9,861 bases of DNA from Bacteroidales bacterium (GCA_012837565.1 DUQY01000173.1:1-9861); one strand, 5' to 3'. Counted from the first letter of the stretch, positions 1-6,843 are shown. Notes: generated from the letters alone by a model not told the origin. Program-made: numbers and translations.

Positions 1-263
1 AATTTGATATTAAGAATGTTTTTTCTTGCCTTAAAGCTATGGATGGGATAGATGTAATTGATAATCCCAACGAAAACCTTTATCCAATGCCTCTTTTTTG
101 CCAAGGGAAGGATGAAGTCTTTGTTGGAAGAATTAGAAGGGATTTCTCTCAACCAAAAACATTAAATCTATGGATTGTTTCCGACAATTTAAGAAAGGGA
201 GCAGCAACAAATGCAGTGCAAATACTTCAATATTTGTGCAAACAAAGAAATGAGAAAGCTTAA
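1..263 (+). CDS. asd: Aspartate-semialdehyde dehydrogenase, C-terminal end (partial)
   Basis: The gene enters from the left edge; the first complete codon is at position 3 and the stop is TAA at 261-263, leaving about 86 residues. The enzyme reduces aspartyl phosphate to aspartate semialdehyde with NADPH, the branch-point step towards lysine/diaminopimelate, threonine and methionine. Visible family hallmarks are a YPMPL segment, the VGRIRRD block (substrate-binding arginine region), and the C-terminal SDNLRKGAATNAVQI signature, which is nearly invariant in bacterial Asd. The active-site cysteine and the NADPH fold lie outside the window. The ATG at 39 is internal: the frame is open and conserved upstream of it. 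The next gene starts inside the last 14 bp, which suggests co-transcription and perhaps translational coupling. Confidence 0.95.
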   Translation, partial: FDIKNVFSCLKAMDGIDVIDNPNENLYPMPLFCQGKDEVFVGRIRRDFSQPKTLNLWIVSDNLRKGAATNAVQILQYLCKQRNEKA

Positions 264-1425
264 ATACATATTTTTCTTTTTCCTATTCTTTATTTTCTTT
301 GAAGGTTATTCTCAAAATAATTACTCGCTAGGGTTCTTTGATCAATATGGATATGTTTTTCCAACCAATGATTTCATTAGAGGAGAGAAAACAGGTAAGC
401 CAATAAGTCAAATAAACTCATTTTCTCTAAGATTTTCTAAACAAACAAATGGTTCAAAAGCTTGGCATCAGCTCTATAGTTATCCTTCTTATGGAGTAGG
501 GTTTAGTTATTTCAATTTCAACGAACCAAAAAGAATGGGAGAGGCCTATGCACTTTATGGATTTTACACAGCAAATCTTTTTCGCTTAGCTAAATTTATA
601 CTTAAAAATGATTTTGCAGTAGGCACAGGTTATTTCACAAAGCATTGGGGTATACATAATTTAGAAAACACTGCAATAATGACACCTTTTAATATCTATA
701 TTCATGAGGGCTTAAAGATGGAGTACATGTTTTCTAAGAGATTTAGAACTTCTTTAGGCTTTGCATTTGTTCATTTTTCCAATGGTGCAACTAAAAAACC
801 AAATATGGGGGTAAACAGTTTTGTAATACAAGCAGGGTTAACCTATAATTTTTTTGAAGATTTTTCTATTGAATCACAAGCTATTCCTGGTTTTAATGAC
901 AAATTGAATATCCTTTCTACCCTATATTTTGGATTAGATAATGTTTTTGTTACCCTACCTAATGAAGCAAACTTATCAAAGAAATTCATTTACCAATACT
1001 ATCCAGTTGTTGAAATATCAGAGGCAATCCTTTATCCCTTCAACTTAAAGCATGCATTAGGTCTTAGCTTCAATGTATGTTATCAAGATAATTTAGGGTC
1101 TGACTATTATTATAAGGATGAAAAATTAAGAATTAGACAAGCCGACTTTATCGATAGGTTTAATCTTAGCTCGGCAATTTCTTATGAGTATTCAATTGAC
1201 GAGCTTTCGATTATGCTTGAGCCAGGGGTTTATATTCTAAGACAGCTAAATGAAAATGCTATTGTAAATGGTCAGCTCCCACGTTTTTTTCAAAATATAG
1301 GTTTAAGGTATAGCTTACCAAATGATTATTTTGTTTCAGTAAGGCTAAGGGCATATAGTTTTCACGTTGCACATTATCTACAATTAGGATTTGGAAAAAG
1401 AATACATGTTAAAAAAGAAAGCTAG
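250..1425 (+). CDS. Acyloxyacyl hydrolase / PagL-like outer-membrane lipid A deacylase
   Basis: A protein of 391 residues. I chose the ATG at 250 rather than the in-frame ATG at 211: from 250 the product opens with a classical signal peptide (MRKLK, then a Phe/Leu/Ile-rich core to about residue 17, likely cleavage near GYSQ), while the longer form would place 13 polar residues before it. PagL-family proteins remove the 3-O acyl chain from lipid A in the outer membrane. The family motif is seen around residues 175-189: His175-Phe-Ser177-Asn-Gly followed by PNMG. As I recall PagL, its triad Glu lies 14 residues after the His; here that position is Asn189. The rest alternates aromatic and polar residues as expected for a beta-barrel. 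It is roughly twice the length of classical PagL, with about 190 extra C-terminal residues. It overlaps asd by 14 bp and ends 1 bp from the convergent usp. Family assignment is good; lipid A as substrate is inferred. Confidence 0.8.
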   Translation: MRKLKYIFFFFLFFIFFEGYSQNNYSLGFFDQYGYVFPTNDFIRGEKTGKPISQINSFSLRFSKQTNGSKAWHQLYSYPSYGVGFSYFNFNEPKRMGEAYALYGFYTANLFRLAKFILKNDFAVGTGYFTKHWGIHNLENTAIMTPFNIYIHEGLKMEYMFSKRFRTSLGFAFVHFSNGATKKPNMGVNSFVIQAGLTYNFFEDFSIESQAIPGFNDKLNILSTLYFGLDNVFVTLPNEANLSKKFIYQYYPVVEISEAILYPFNLKHALGLSFNVCYQDNLGSDYYYKDEKLRIRQADFIDRFNLSSAISYEYSIDELSIMLEPGVYILRQLNENAIVNGQLPRFFQNIGLRYSLPNDYFVSVRLRAYSFHVAHYLQLGFGKRIHVKKES

Positions 1426-1426
1426 A

Positions 1427-1891
1427 TTATTCTTTCGTTTCTTCTATTTGTGGTACTATTAATACAGGAACTGTTGAATGTAGAGATATATATTGAGATA
1501 TACTTCCCATAAAGAATATACCAATACCTGATTTTCCATGTAGTCCTATGACAATTAAGTCTGCCTTCCAATCATCTGATACCTCTAGTATCACTTCTCT
1601 TGGTGAGCCCTCAGGAGTAAATCTAGTTATTTTCTTATCTCTATTAAATTTGTGAACAAGTGAATCGATTGCTTTATTAGCACTTTCTTTTGATTCAACT
1701 ATTGAGTCCTTTATAAATAGCCCTAATTCTGGGTTAATCATATCGTAGTTCCTAATAACTTTAGATAAATCTACTGCATAAACTATTGCTACCTCTGCTT
1801 TTAGTTGTTCAGCAAGTTCAAAACCTGTTTTTGCAACATTTGTTGAGTTATCTCTGTCATCTATTGCAATTAATATTCTCTTGTAATTCAT
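1427..1891 (-). CDS. Universal stress protein, single UspA domain, ATP-binding type
   Basis: A 154-residue protein covering exactly one Usp domain. It starts with a beta strand ending in Asp10-Asp11 (MNYKRILIAIDD), and carries the nucleotide loop Gly116-x2-Gly119-x9-Gly129-Ser130, which matches the G-2x-G-9x-G-(S/T) motif of ATP-binding Usp proteins. It finishes with the usual dimerisation strand VPVLIVP. Usp proteins are cytoplasmic and are induced by starvation, oxidative or other stress; the exact target of this one cannot be read from sequence. It faces the PagL-like gene tail to tail with a 1-bp gap and has its own promoter in the 235-bp region upstream. It differs from the tandem Usp at 4397-5338, which lacks the intact ATP loop. 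Confidence 0.93.
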   Translation of the reverse strand: MNYKRILIAIDDRDNSTNVAKTGFELAEQLKAEVAIVYAVDLSKVIRNYDMINPELGLFIKDSIVESKESANKAIDSLVHKFNRDKKITRFTPEGSPREVILEVSDDWKADLIVIGLHGKSGIGIFFMGSISQYISLHSTVPVLIVPQIEETKE

Positions 1892-1966
1892 AACGATAAT
1901 GTTTTAAGTGTTAATAATATGTAGTTCTAACGTCATATTTTTAATGAATAGATCTATGACATGCTA

Positions 1967-1997
1967 CAAAGATAAGAAATTATTCTGCTTATGTCAA
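1967..1997 (-). promoter_or_regulatory. Promoter for the single-domain usp gene
   Basis: Read on the minus strand there is TATCTTTG (1974-1967), a full match to the Bacteroidota -7 consensus TAnnTTTG. It is preceded by TTGACA (1997-1992), which puts the TTG of a -33 element 20 bp upstream of the -7 box. It would give a leader of about 70 nt before the ATG at 1891. The rest of the 235-bp divergent gap (1892-2126) is AT-rich, and apart from this and the opposing promoter I see nothing in it. Confidence 0.6.
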
Positions 1998-2067
1998 GGA
2001 AAATCAATTTTTTATTATTGTGTTCCAAGTGAAATATAACTAAGAATTACGTATTATTGCAGCATCT

Positions 2068-2099
2068 TTTGTTAAGGTGTATCATTTTTTGTACATTTG
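2068..2099 (+). promoter_or_regulatory. Promoter for the TEX264-like gene
   Basis: This is the best promoter in the window. TTTG at 2068-2071 (-33 element) is followed after 20 bp by TACATTTG at 2092-2099 (-7 element TAnnTTTG). Spacing and sequence fit the Bacteroidota primary sigma factor consensus. The ATG at 2127 lies 27 bp after the -7 box, giving a leader of about 20 nt, and this supports the chosen start. Confidence 0.75.
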
Positions 2100-2126
2100 C
2101 ATTTCAAAGATTAAAACCATTTTACT

Positions 2127-2684
2127 ATGAAGTTGATTAAGAAAATACTTACTGTTCTACTTGTTTTTGTTGCTATAATTATTGGTATTTACGCTTATTT
2201 TGGAGGCTTTGCGAAAATAGAATTTAAAGCTGAAGAAGGAGGAGGAGAGATGGTTGTATATAGAGAAATGATTGGTTCTTATGGAAAGAATGGAGATTTA
2301 ATGAAATCAATTGCCGAGGAATTAGAGAAAGATTTTGAAATAAAAGTTTTTCAAGGTATTGGTATTTATTATGATAACCCAAAGGAGATTGAAGCTGGTG
2401 ATTTGCGTTGGGAAATAGGTAGTATAGTTAAAACTGATGATAATAATAAGATTGATGAATTGAAAAAGAGTTTTTCAGTTAAAATACTACCACATCAAGA
2501 ATACTTATATGTTGATAGACCTTTAAAAGGTTACTTCTCAATTATGATAGGAGTGTTTAAGATTTACCCACTCATTGAACAATACTTTGAAGATAACGGT
2601 TATAGTGATGAAGTTCCAATTATGGAAATATACGATAATAAAAATAAAACAATAACATATAGGGTTGCCTTAGTTAAGCTTTAA
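2127..2684 (+). CDS. Membrane-anchored GyrI-like domain protein, TEX264-like
   Basis: A 185-residue protein. Residues 1-6 are basic, 7-24 form one transmembrane or uncleaved signal anchor, and about 30-185 form a single soluble domain that looks like the GyrI-like/SBMD small-molecule-binding fold (the SOUL/AraC-effector superfamily). Visible motifs are GSYGKNGDL (50-58), GIGIYYDNP (77-85), a conserved EIGSIV (96-101) and the terminal strand pair MEIYDN...TITYRVAL (166-182). From memory, the human ER-phagy receptor TEX264 has the same order: N-terminal anchor, MGLYGETG, AVYYDNP, VGSIL, then LEIYQ...PLA. Orientation of the domain depends on the anchor; with positive residues N-terminal I infer it lies outside the cytoplasm. 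Ligand and role are unknown. It has its own strong promoter and converges on dusB with a 2-bp gap, so no operon partner indicates its job. Confidence 0.72.
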   Translation: MKLIKKILTVLLVFVAIIIGIYAYFGGFAKIEFKAEEGGGEMVVYREMIGSYGKNGDLMKSIAEELEKDFEIKVFQGIGIYYDNPKEIEAGDLRWEIGSIVKTDDNNKIDELKKSFSVKILPHQEYLYVDRPLKGYFSIMIGVFKIYPLIEQYFEDNGYSDEVPIMEIYDNKNKTITYRVALVKL

Positions 2685-2686
2685 AT

Positions 2687-3664
2687 TTAGGTTTCTTGTT
2701 CTGAATAGATGTCCAGAACTTGATCTAAAAGGTTTTGTATTTCTGAATAGAGAGTAGAGGTTACGAGTTGAAGTCTATAGGGTTTGAAATTAATTAAGCC
2801 TTTAAAATAACCAGAATAGTTTTTCCTCATTTCAAAAATAGCGTTTCTTTCTCCCCTAAGTTCAATTAATCCTTCAAGGTGAAGCTTGCAAATTTCCACT
2901 TTTTCGTTAATAGGTATTATAGTTGGGGTTTTCCCTTCTATCATCTCTTTTGTTTGTTGAAAAATAAAAGGATTGCCAATTGTTGCCCTACCAATTAGAA
3001 TACCGTCAACGCCGTAGCGGTTCTTAAATTCAATTGCTTTTTCTGGACTATCTATATCTCCATTGCCAAATATAGGTATTGTCATCCTTGGATTATTCTT
3101 AATCTCTCCAATAAGAGACCAATCTGCTTCGCCCTTATACATTTGAGCCCTTGTTCTTCCGTGAATGCTTATGGCTTGAATCCCCACATCTTGTAGCCTT
3201 TCTGCAATATCCACAATTGGCTTTGAGTCTTCGGAATATCCCAATCTTGTTTTAACAGTAACAGGTATATTACTTGCATCCACAACAACCTTTGTTAGCT
3301 CAACCATTTTTGGAATATCATTCATAATACCACTTCCACTTCCTTTTCCTGCAACTTTCTTAACAGGACAACCCCAATTAATATCAATGAAGTCAGGGTT
3401 TTCTTTTTCTGCAATATGAACAGCTTTAATTAAAGCATCTGCATTATTCCCAAAAATCTGAATACCCAATGGCCTTTCCATATCTTCAAATTCCATCTTA
3501 ATAACGCTATCATTAACATCTCTAGCCAAAGCTTCAGAAGATATGAACTCGGTAACTAATATATCAGCTCCATATTTTTTACATATTTTGCGGAAAGGCT
3601 TATTAGTTATAGCCTCCATTGGAGCAAGAATTAAGGAAAATTCTGGGATTAAGTCTTTAAACAA
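2687..3664 (-). CDS. dusB: tRNA-dihydrouridine synthase, DusB type
   Basis: A 325-residue flavoenzyme that reduces specific uridines in the tRNA D-loop using FMN and NADPH. It has an N-terminal TIM-barrel domain with LAPMEAITN (13-21, FMN contact), a DINWGCP motif with catalytic Cys99 followed by KKVAGKGSGS, VKTRLG (137-142), the IHGRTRAQMYKG block (His168), an FGNGDI phosphate loop (199-204) and IGRATIGNPFIF (224-235). The C-terminal helical tRNA-binding domain carries MRKNYSGYFKGL (279-290). Length is normal for the family. The DusB assignment rests on the overall motif set and is less certain than Dus itself. It follows the 48-residue membrane peptide gene by 28 bp on the same strand and I see no promoter in that gap, so it is probably co-transcribed with it. 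Confidence 0.95.
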   Translation of the reverse strand: MFKDLIPEFSLILAPMEAITNKPFRKICKKYGADILVTEFISSEALARDVNDSVIKMEFEDMERPLGIQIFGNNADALIKAVHIAEKENPDFIDINWGCPVKKVAGKGSGSGIMNDIPKMVELTKVVVDASNIPVTVKTRLGYSEDSKPIVDIAERLQDVGIQAISIHGRTRAQMYKGEADWSLIGEIKNNPRMTIPIFGNGDIDSPEKAIEFKNRYGVDGILIGRATIGNPFIFQQTKEMIEGKTPTIIPINEKVEICKLHLEGLIELRGERNAIFEMRKNYSGYFKGLINFKPYRLQLVTSTLYSEIQNLLDQVLDIYSEQET

Positions 3665-3692
3665 GTTAATTTTATTAGTGATTGATTAATTA

Positions 3693-3839
3693 TTATAAAC
3701 GATCTTTTTGCTCGCAATCGTTTTCATGATTAGGGTCGTATGGCTTGTTCTTATATGTCTTAATAAACTCTTTTATAATAAAATATAAAAGAAAGCCAGT
3801 GAACAATACAACTACGGTTATAATAATAAATGATTTCAT
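3693..3839 (-). CDS. Small single-pass membrane protein, 48 aa, unrecognised
   Basis: A 48-residue product: MKSF, one hydrophobic segment at about residues 4-24 (a run of Ile/Val/Leu/Phe), then a charged tail with KEFIKTYKNKPYDPNHENDCEQKDRL features. I recognise no family. The frame stays open upstream to an ATG at 3923, but I prefer the ATG at 3839 for two reasons: a -7 promoter element lies at 3872-3879, inside the longer version, and the longer version adds 28 polar residues before the membrane helix. The first gene of a probable two-gene unit with dusB. The single Cys in the acidic tail is not a metal motif. It may be a small membrane subunit or merely a leader gene. Confidence 0.6.
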   Translation of the reverse strand: MKSFIIITVVVLFTGFLLYFIIKEFIKTYKNKPYDPNHENDCEQKDRL

Positions 3840-3871
3840 TTCTTGATTAATTTTCTGTCTATATAACGAAA

Positions 3872-3879
3872 CAAAGATA
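3872..3879 (-). promoter_or_regulatory. -7 element for the small membrane protein-dusB unit
   Basis: On the minus strand this reads TATCTTTG, a full match to TAnnTTTG, 32 bp upstream of the ATG at 3839. I see no clear -33 TTTG at the ideal distance. It decides the start of the downstream small gene. Confidence 0.5.
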
Positions 3880-3910
3880 GTAAAAGTTTTCTTTCCAGTA
3901 AATAAATGTT

Positions 3911-3918
3911 TAATTTTG
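3911..3918 (+). promoter_or_regulatory. -7 element for cdd
   Basis: TAATTTTG matches TAnnTTTG and ends 15 bp before the cdd ATG at 3934, implying a very short leader of roughly ten nucleotides. The -33 region contains only a weak GTTTT at 3886-3890, 20 bp upstream. It is back to back with the minus-strand promoter at 3872-3879, so the two probably share upstream DNA. Confidence 0.5.
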
Positions 3919-3933
3919 CTCAATAAATACTAA

Positions 3934-4407
3934 ATGAAAATGGAAAAAAAGACAATAGTAATTAATTATTTTCAATCAAAAATTACAGAACTATCAGAGG
4001 AGGCTATGAATCTTGTTCTTGAAGCACAGGAATCAATAAAGACAGCCTATTCTCCTTATTCCCAATTTTCAGTTGGTTCTGCTCTCTTGCTAGACAATGG
4101 TGAATATGTTAGAGGTTCAAATCAAGAAAATGCAGCTTATCCCTCTGGTTTATGCGGAGAAAGAGTTGCTCTTTTTGCTTGGGGTGCTAATAATAGTGAA
4201 AACAAAGTTGTTGCCATTGCTATTTCTGCCAAAAACCAAAAAGGTGAGTTTGCAAAGGCATATCCTTGTGGTGCTTGTTTGCAAGTTATGGTTGAAACAG
4301 AAATTAGAACAAAAGAAAAACTAAAAATCATTGTTCAAATTAATGATCAGGAGGTTCAAGTCTTTAATGGTGTTGAATGCTTAATGCCTTTTTCTTTTAG
4401 CCTCTAA
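3934..4407 (+). CDS. cdd: Cytidine deaminase
   Basis: A 157-residue zinc enzyme that deaminates cytidine and deoxycytidine to uridine and deoxyuridine in pyrimidine salvage. The substrate-binding region SPYSQFSVGSALL (40-52) is followed by GSNQENAAYP with Asn63 and Glu65 (ribose contacts). Next comes the zinc/catalytic motif Cys74-Gly-Glu76-Arg and PCGACLQ with Cys112 and Cys115. Three cysteine ligands mark the small homotetrameric class. Residues 1-25 are an N-terminal extension relative to the minimal enzyme. A second ATG lies two codons in (3940), so the start is uncertain by two residues. The last 11 bp overlap the end of the convergent tandem usp gene. Confidence 0.95.
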   Translation: MKMEKKTIVINYFQSKITELSEEAMNLVLEAQESIKTAYSPYSQFSVGSALLLDNGEYVRGSNQENAAYPSGLCGERVALFAWGANNSENKVVAIAISAKNQKGEFAKAYPCGACLQVMVETEIRTKEKLKIIVQINDQEVQVFNGVECLMPFSFSL

Positions 4408-5338
4408 GATGTTTAATGTCTTTATTTTCTAAAAGCTCAAAAGGAAGGAAAGAAGAAACAAAATAGTTATTATGTTCAATTGCCTTTGAAGTAAATGAAA
4501 TGATGGGAATGTCACTTTCTTTCAACATGTTTTGAGCAACAGCTCCAATATAGTTATCAACAACTCCTAATTCTTGGTGAGTCATAATCATTAATAAATC
4601 TCCATCAACCTTATCCGCATGTTCAAGAATCACCCTATGAACTGGGGTATCTGATTTGTCGTACAGTTTAGTAGTACAATTGATTCCCTCTTGTTCAACA
4701 ATGTATTTTGCTCTATTTAGCTTAGTGTTTAGACGGCTATTCTTCGATGAAATTCCTCCTGAAAGAACTCCTACAATATGAATGCTCGATTTGTAGTATT
4801 TTGCCCATGAAACTGCTTTTAGAACCTTTTCCATAGTTTGTTTAGTAAGGTCAATAGGTAAAACAATATTCTTAAACCCATGTTCATTAATCACTTTGGC
4901 AGAAACAGTGATAACAGGACATGGTGATTCGCCAACAATTTGCATTGTGCTTGCACCAAAGATATTAAAGTCATATCTTGTTTCATCCATCTTACCCATA
5001 ACAATATATTGGGATTTTAAAATATTTGCTTGTTCTAAGATAACATCAATAGGGTTTCCTTGCTCAATAATAGTTATTACCCTAACTCCAGTTTCTTTTT
5101 TCGTTTCAGTTGCAATTATTTTTAGTTTTGCGGTAACCTCTCTTTGTATCCTCCTATTATCTTTTTCACTCTTAAATAGTTGAGAAAAGAAGTCGCCCTT
5201 TCTAATAACCGATAATAGATAGATTTCTCCTTTTAAGTATTTAGTTATTGTTACAGCCTCTTTAAGAGCTGCAACGGACTTAGGTCCAAAATCATAAGGG
5301 ACTAAAACTGCTGACTTTTTAATTATCTTCGCTGCCAT
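4397..5338 (-). CDS. Tandem universal stress protein with degenerate ATP loops
   Basis: A 313-residue protein with two Usp domains, about 8-147 and 156-284, each starting with a hydrophobic strand ending in Asp (VLVPYD at 11-16; IVLPID at 158-163). The nucleotide loops are not canonical. In domain 1 it is Gly115-x2-Asp118-x9-Gly128-Ala129, with Asp instead of the second Gly. In domain 2 the region is THQE followed by eight residues and Gly265-Ala266. Neither fits G-2x-G-9x-G-(S/T), so I infer poor or no ATP binding. About 29 residues follow the second domain. Tandem Usp proteins are common cytoplasmic stress proteins in Bacteroidota. It lies 53 bp after the SDR gene on the same strand, with a possible promoter of its own between them. 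Its 3' end overlaps cdd by 11 bp. Confidence 0.9.
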   Translation of the reverse strand: MAAKIIKKSAVLVPYDFGPKSVAALKEAVTITKYLKGEIYLLSVIRKGDFFSQLFKSEKDNRRIQREVTAKLKIIATETKKETGVRVITIIEQGNPIDVILEQANILKSQYIVMGKMDETRYDFNIFGASTMQIVGESPCPVITVSAKVINEHGFKNIVLPIDLTKQTMEKVLKAVSWAKYYKSSIHIVGVLSGGISSKNSRLNTKLNRAKYIVEQEGINCTTKLYDKSDTPVHRVILEHADKVDGDLLMIMTHQELGVVDNYIGAVAQNMLKESDIPIISFTSKAIEHNNYFVSSFLPFELLENKDIKHLRG

Positions 5339-5379
5339 ATTAAATTCTGTTTTTAAAGATTAGAGTAGTTATCAAGCTA

Positions 5380-5387
5380 CAAAAATA
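5380..5387 (-). promoter_or_regulatory. Possible -7 element for the tandem usp gene
   Basis: On the minus strand this is TATTTTTG, matching TAnnTTTG, 41 bp upstream of the usp ATG at 5338. No -33 box is visible, and its place would lie inside the end of the SDR gene. In AT-rich DNA such matches can arise by chance. If real, it lets usp be expressed apart from recR-SDR. Confidence 0.35.
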
Positions 5388-5391
5388 CAAA

Positions 5392-6105
5392 TTATATTAT
5401 TTTCTTCCATATAAAAGGTGGAATAACGTACATAAATAATGAAATAAACCTCCAATAGCCTGGAATAAATGTTTTTTTCTTACCTTTTTCAATTGCTTTA
5501 TAAAGAAGTTTACCTGCCTTGTCAAGATTAGTTGTTAGTGGATACTTAGTTTTTAAGAGTTCTGTATTAACAAAGCCTGGCATTATAGTAGTTACTCTAA
5601 TATTGTATTTCTTCTTTTCTGCCAACTGGCGTATTGCTTTCAAATACATTATATTATAACGCTTGCTTGCATTATATGAAGGACATCTCGACATAGTTCT
5701 TTCTCCTGCAACAGACGCTATACCCACTATATGACCTCTTCCTTTTTCTGCAAAGTAATGATAGGCAATATTTATAAGCTGAGTAAACCCATAAACATTT
5801 ACTTCCACAGTCTGCATTTCTTTATCAATATCCATTTCCCTATTAACAAAACCTTTTCCAGAAGAGTATACAAACACATCCATTCCTCCCATTTCCTCAA
5901 TTAAGCTTTTCAATTCATCCTTTGCTTCAGGTTTTGTGGTGTCCATCTTCTTAATAAAAACATTATTTGGATTTACTTCTCTAATCTCTTCCAATAAGTT
6001 TTCTCTTCTACCTGCAATACCAACAATATTCCCTGCCTTAATATGGTGTAGAGCTAATTCCTTTCCAAGACCAGAGCTTGCGCCGATTATTATTATTCTT
6101 TTCAT
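5392..6105 (-). CDS. SDR-family NAD(P)-dependent oxidoreductase
   Basis: A 237-residue classical short-chain dehydrogenase/reductase. The Rossmann fold starts at the N-terminus with the glycine motif GASSGLG (8-14). Arg33-Arg34 at the end of the second strand favour NADPH. The usual NNAG is replaced by YSSGKG (80-85). The catalytic set is Asn103 (EVNVYG), Ser131 (IASVAG), Tyr144 and Lys148 (YNASK), followed by MPGFVNTEL (175-183). The C-terminus (about 217-237) is hydrophobic and aromatic with a Pro-Pro, ending in Lys-Lys-Ile-Ile, and may be a membrane-associating tail. The substrate cannot be told from sequence. It lies 23 bp after recR on the same strand, so co-transcription is likely. Confidence 0.9.
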   Translation of the reverse strand: MKRIIIIGASSGLGKELALHHIKAGNIVGIAGRRENLLEEIREVNPNNVFIKKMDTTKPEAKDELKSLIEEMGGMDVFVYSSGKGFVNREMDIDKEMQTVEVNVYGFTQLINIAYHYFAEKGRGHIVGIASVAGERTMSRCPSYNASKRYNIMYLKAIRQLAEKKKYNIRVTTIMPGFVNTELLKTKYPLTTNLDKAGKLLYKAIEKGKKKTFIPGYWRFISLFMYVIPPFIWKKII

Positions 6106-6128
6106 ATAAGATTTATTGTTTGGTAACT

Positions 6129-6752
6129 CTAATCATTACTATTATGTACTTGACTAAACGGCATCCTATTTAATATGGAACGTCCTAAGGTTATTTCGTC
6201 TGCAAATTCAATATTATCACCAATTGCTATTCCTCTTGCAATAGCTGATATTTTCACATCGAAGACTAGTAATAGTTTATTGATATAAAACCCTGTTGTA
6301 TCACCTTCCATTGTGGTTGGGAGTGCAAGAATGATTTCCTCAATTGGGTTTTGATTAACTCTATCTATTAGTTGGCTTATTGTCAAATCACTTATTCCAA
6401 TTCCTTCAATAGGAGAGATGACGCCACCAAGCACATGGTAAACTCCCTTATATTGATTAGTGTTTTCAATTGCAAGAATATCTCTTATGTTTTCAACAAC
6501 GCAGATCTGATGATGATTTCTTTTCTCCTGAGAGCAGATAGAACAAATATCATTATCGGAAAGAGAGTAACAGATTTTACAGTACTTAATATCTGTTCTC
6601 ATCTTAGAGAGAGCATTGCATAGGTTCTCGGTTGTTTGGTTTGGCTGTTTGATAAGATAAAGTGCAAGTCTTAGTGCCGAACGTTTACCAACTCCTGGGA
6701 GCTTGGAAAGTTCATTGACAGCATTTTCAACCAAAGTAGAGGGATATTCCAT
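6129..6752 (-). CDS. recR: Recombination mediator RecR
   Basis: A 207-residue protein of normal family length. It acts with RecO (and RecF) to load RecA onto SSB-coated single-stranded DNA during gap repair. Domains run in the usual order: a helix-hairpin-helix with LPGVGKRSA (18-26), a four-cysteine zinc finger with Cys58, Cys61, Cys70 and Cys73, a Toprim domain starting at ICVVENIRD (83-91, acidic Glu87) with HVLGGVISPIEGIG (106-119), and the C-terminal segment with ARGIAIGDNIEFADEITLGRSI features (172-193). All signature positions look intact. It is the first gene of the leftward run recR-SDR-(usp), divergent from the SSS symporter gene 91 bp away. Confidence 0.97.
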   Translation of the reverse strand: MEYPSTLVENAVNELSKLPGVGKRSALRLALYLIKQPNQTTENLCNALSKMRTDIKYCKICYSLSDNDICSICSQEKRNHHQICVVENIRDILAIENTNQYKGVYHVLGGVISPIEGIGISDLTISQLIDRVNQNPIEEIILALPTTMEGDTTGFYINKLLLVFDVKISAIARGIAIGDNIEFADEITLGRSILNRMPFSQVHNSND

Positions 6753-6786
6753 AAATATTAATTAGCTATGTTTGAGAAATTATAAT

Positions 6787-6794
6787 TACTTTTG
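6787..6794 (+). promoter_or_regulatory. -7 element for the SSS symporter gene
   Basis: TACTTTTG matches TAnnTTTG and ends 49 bp before the ATG at 6844. No good TTTG lies 19-21 bp upstream (a GTTTG at 6770-6774 is too close, 12 bp). The recR promoter element lies downstream of it and faces it. Confidence 0.45.
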
Positions 6795-6818
6795 CCTTTT
6801 ATTTAGATAAATTCTTTA

Positions 6819-6826
6819 CAAATATA
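6819..6826 (-). promoter_or_regulatory. -7 element for recR
   Basis: On the minus strand this is TATATTTG, matching TAnnTTTG, 66 bp upstream of the recR ATG at 6752. A minus-strand TTTG (6853-6850) lies 23 bp upstream of it, slightly longer than ideal and inside the SSS coding start. The predicted transcript would start within the leader of the opposite gene. Confidence 0.45.
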
Positions 6827-6843
6827 CAAATCTTTTCTGATCT

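Noticed and set aside
211..249. Upstream ATG of the PagL-like frame as the true start
   Set aside because: It would put 13 polar residues ahead of a classical signal peptide and lengthen the overlap with asd to 53 bp; the ATG at 250 gives a normal secreted N-terminus.
1418..1440. Hairpin at the PagL-like/usp junction (GAAAG...CTTTC)
   Set aside because: Stem is about 5 bp with a long loop and mismatches and no T run suited to either strand; not a credible terminator.
4137..4331. Open frame antisense to cdd
   Set aside because: It lies fully inside a strongly conserved cytidine deaminase with intact zinc motifs; no family resemblance in the antisense frame.
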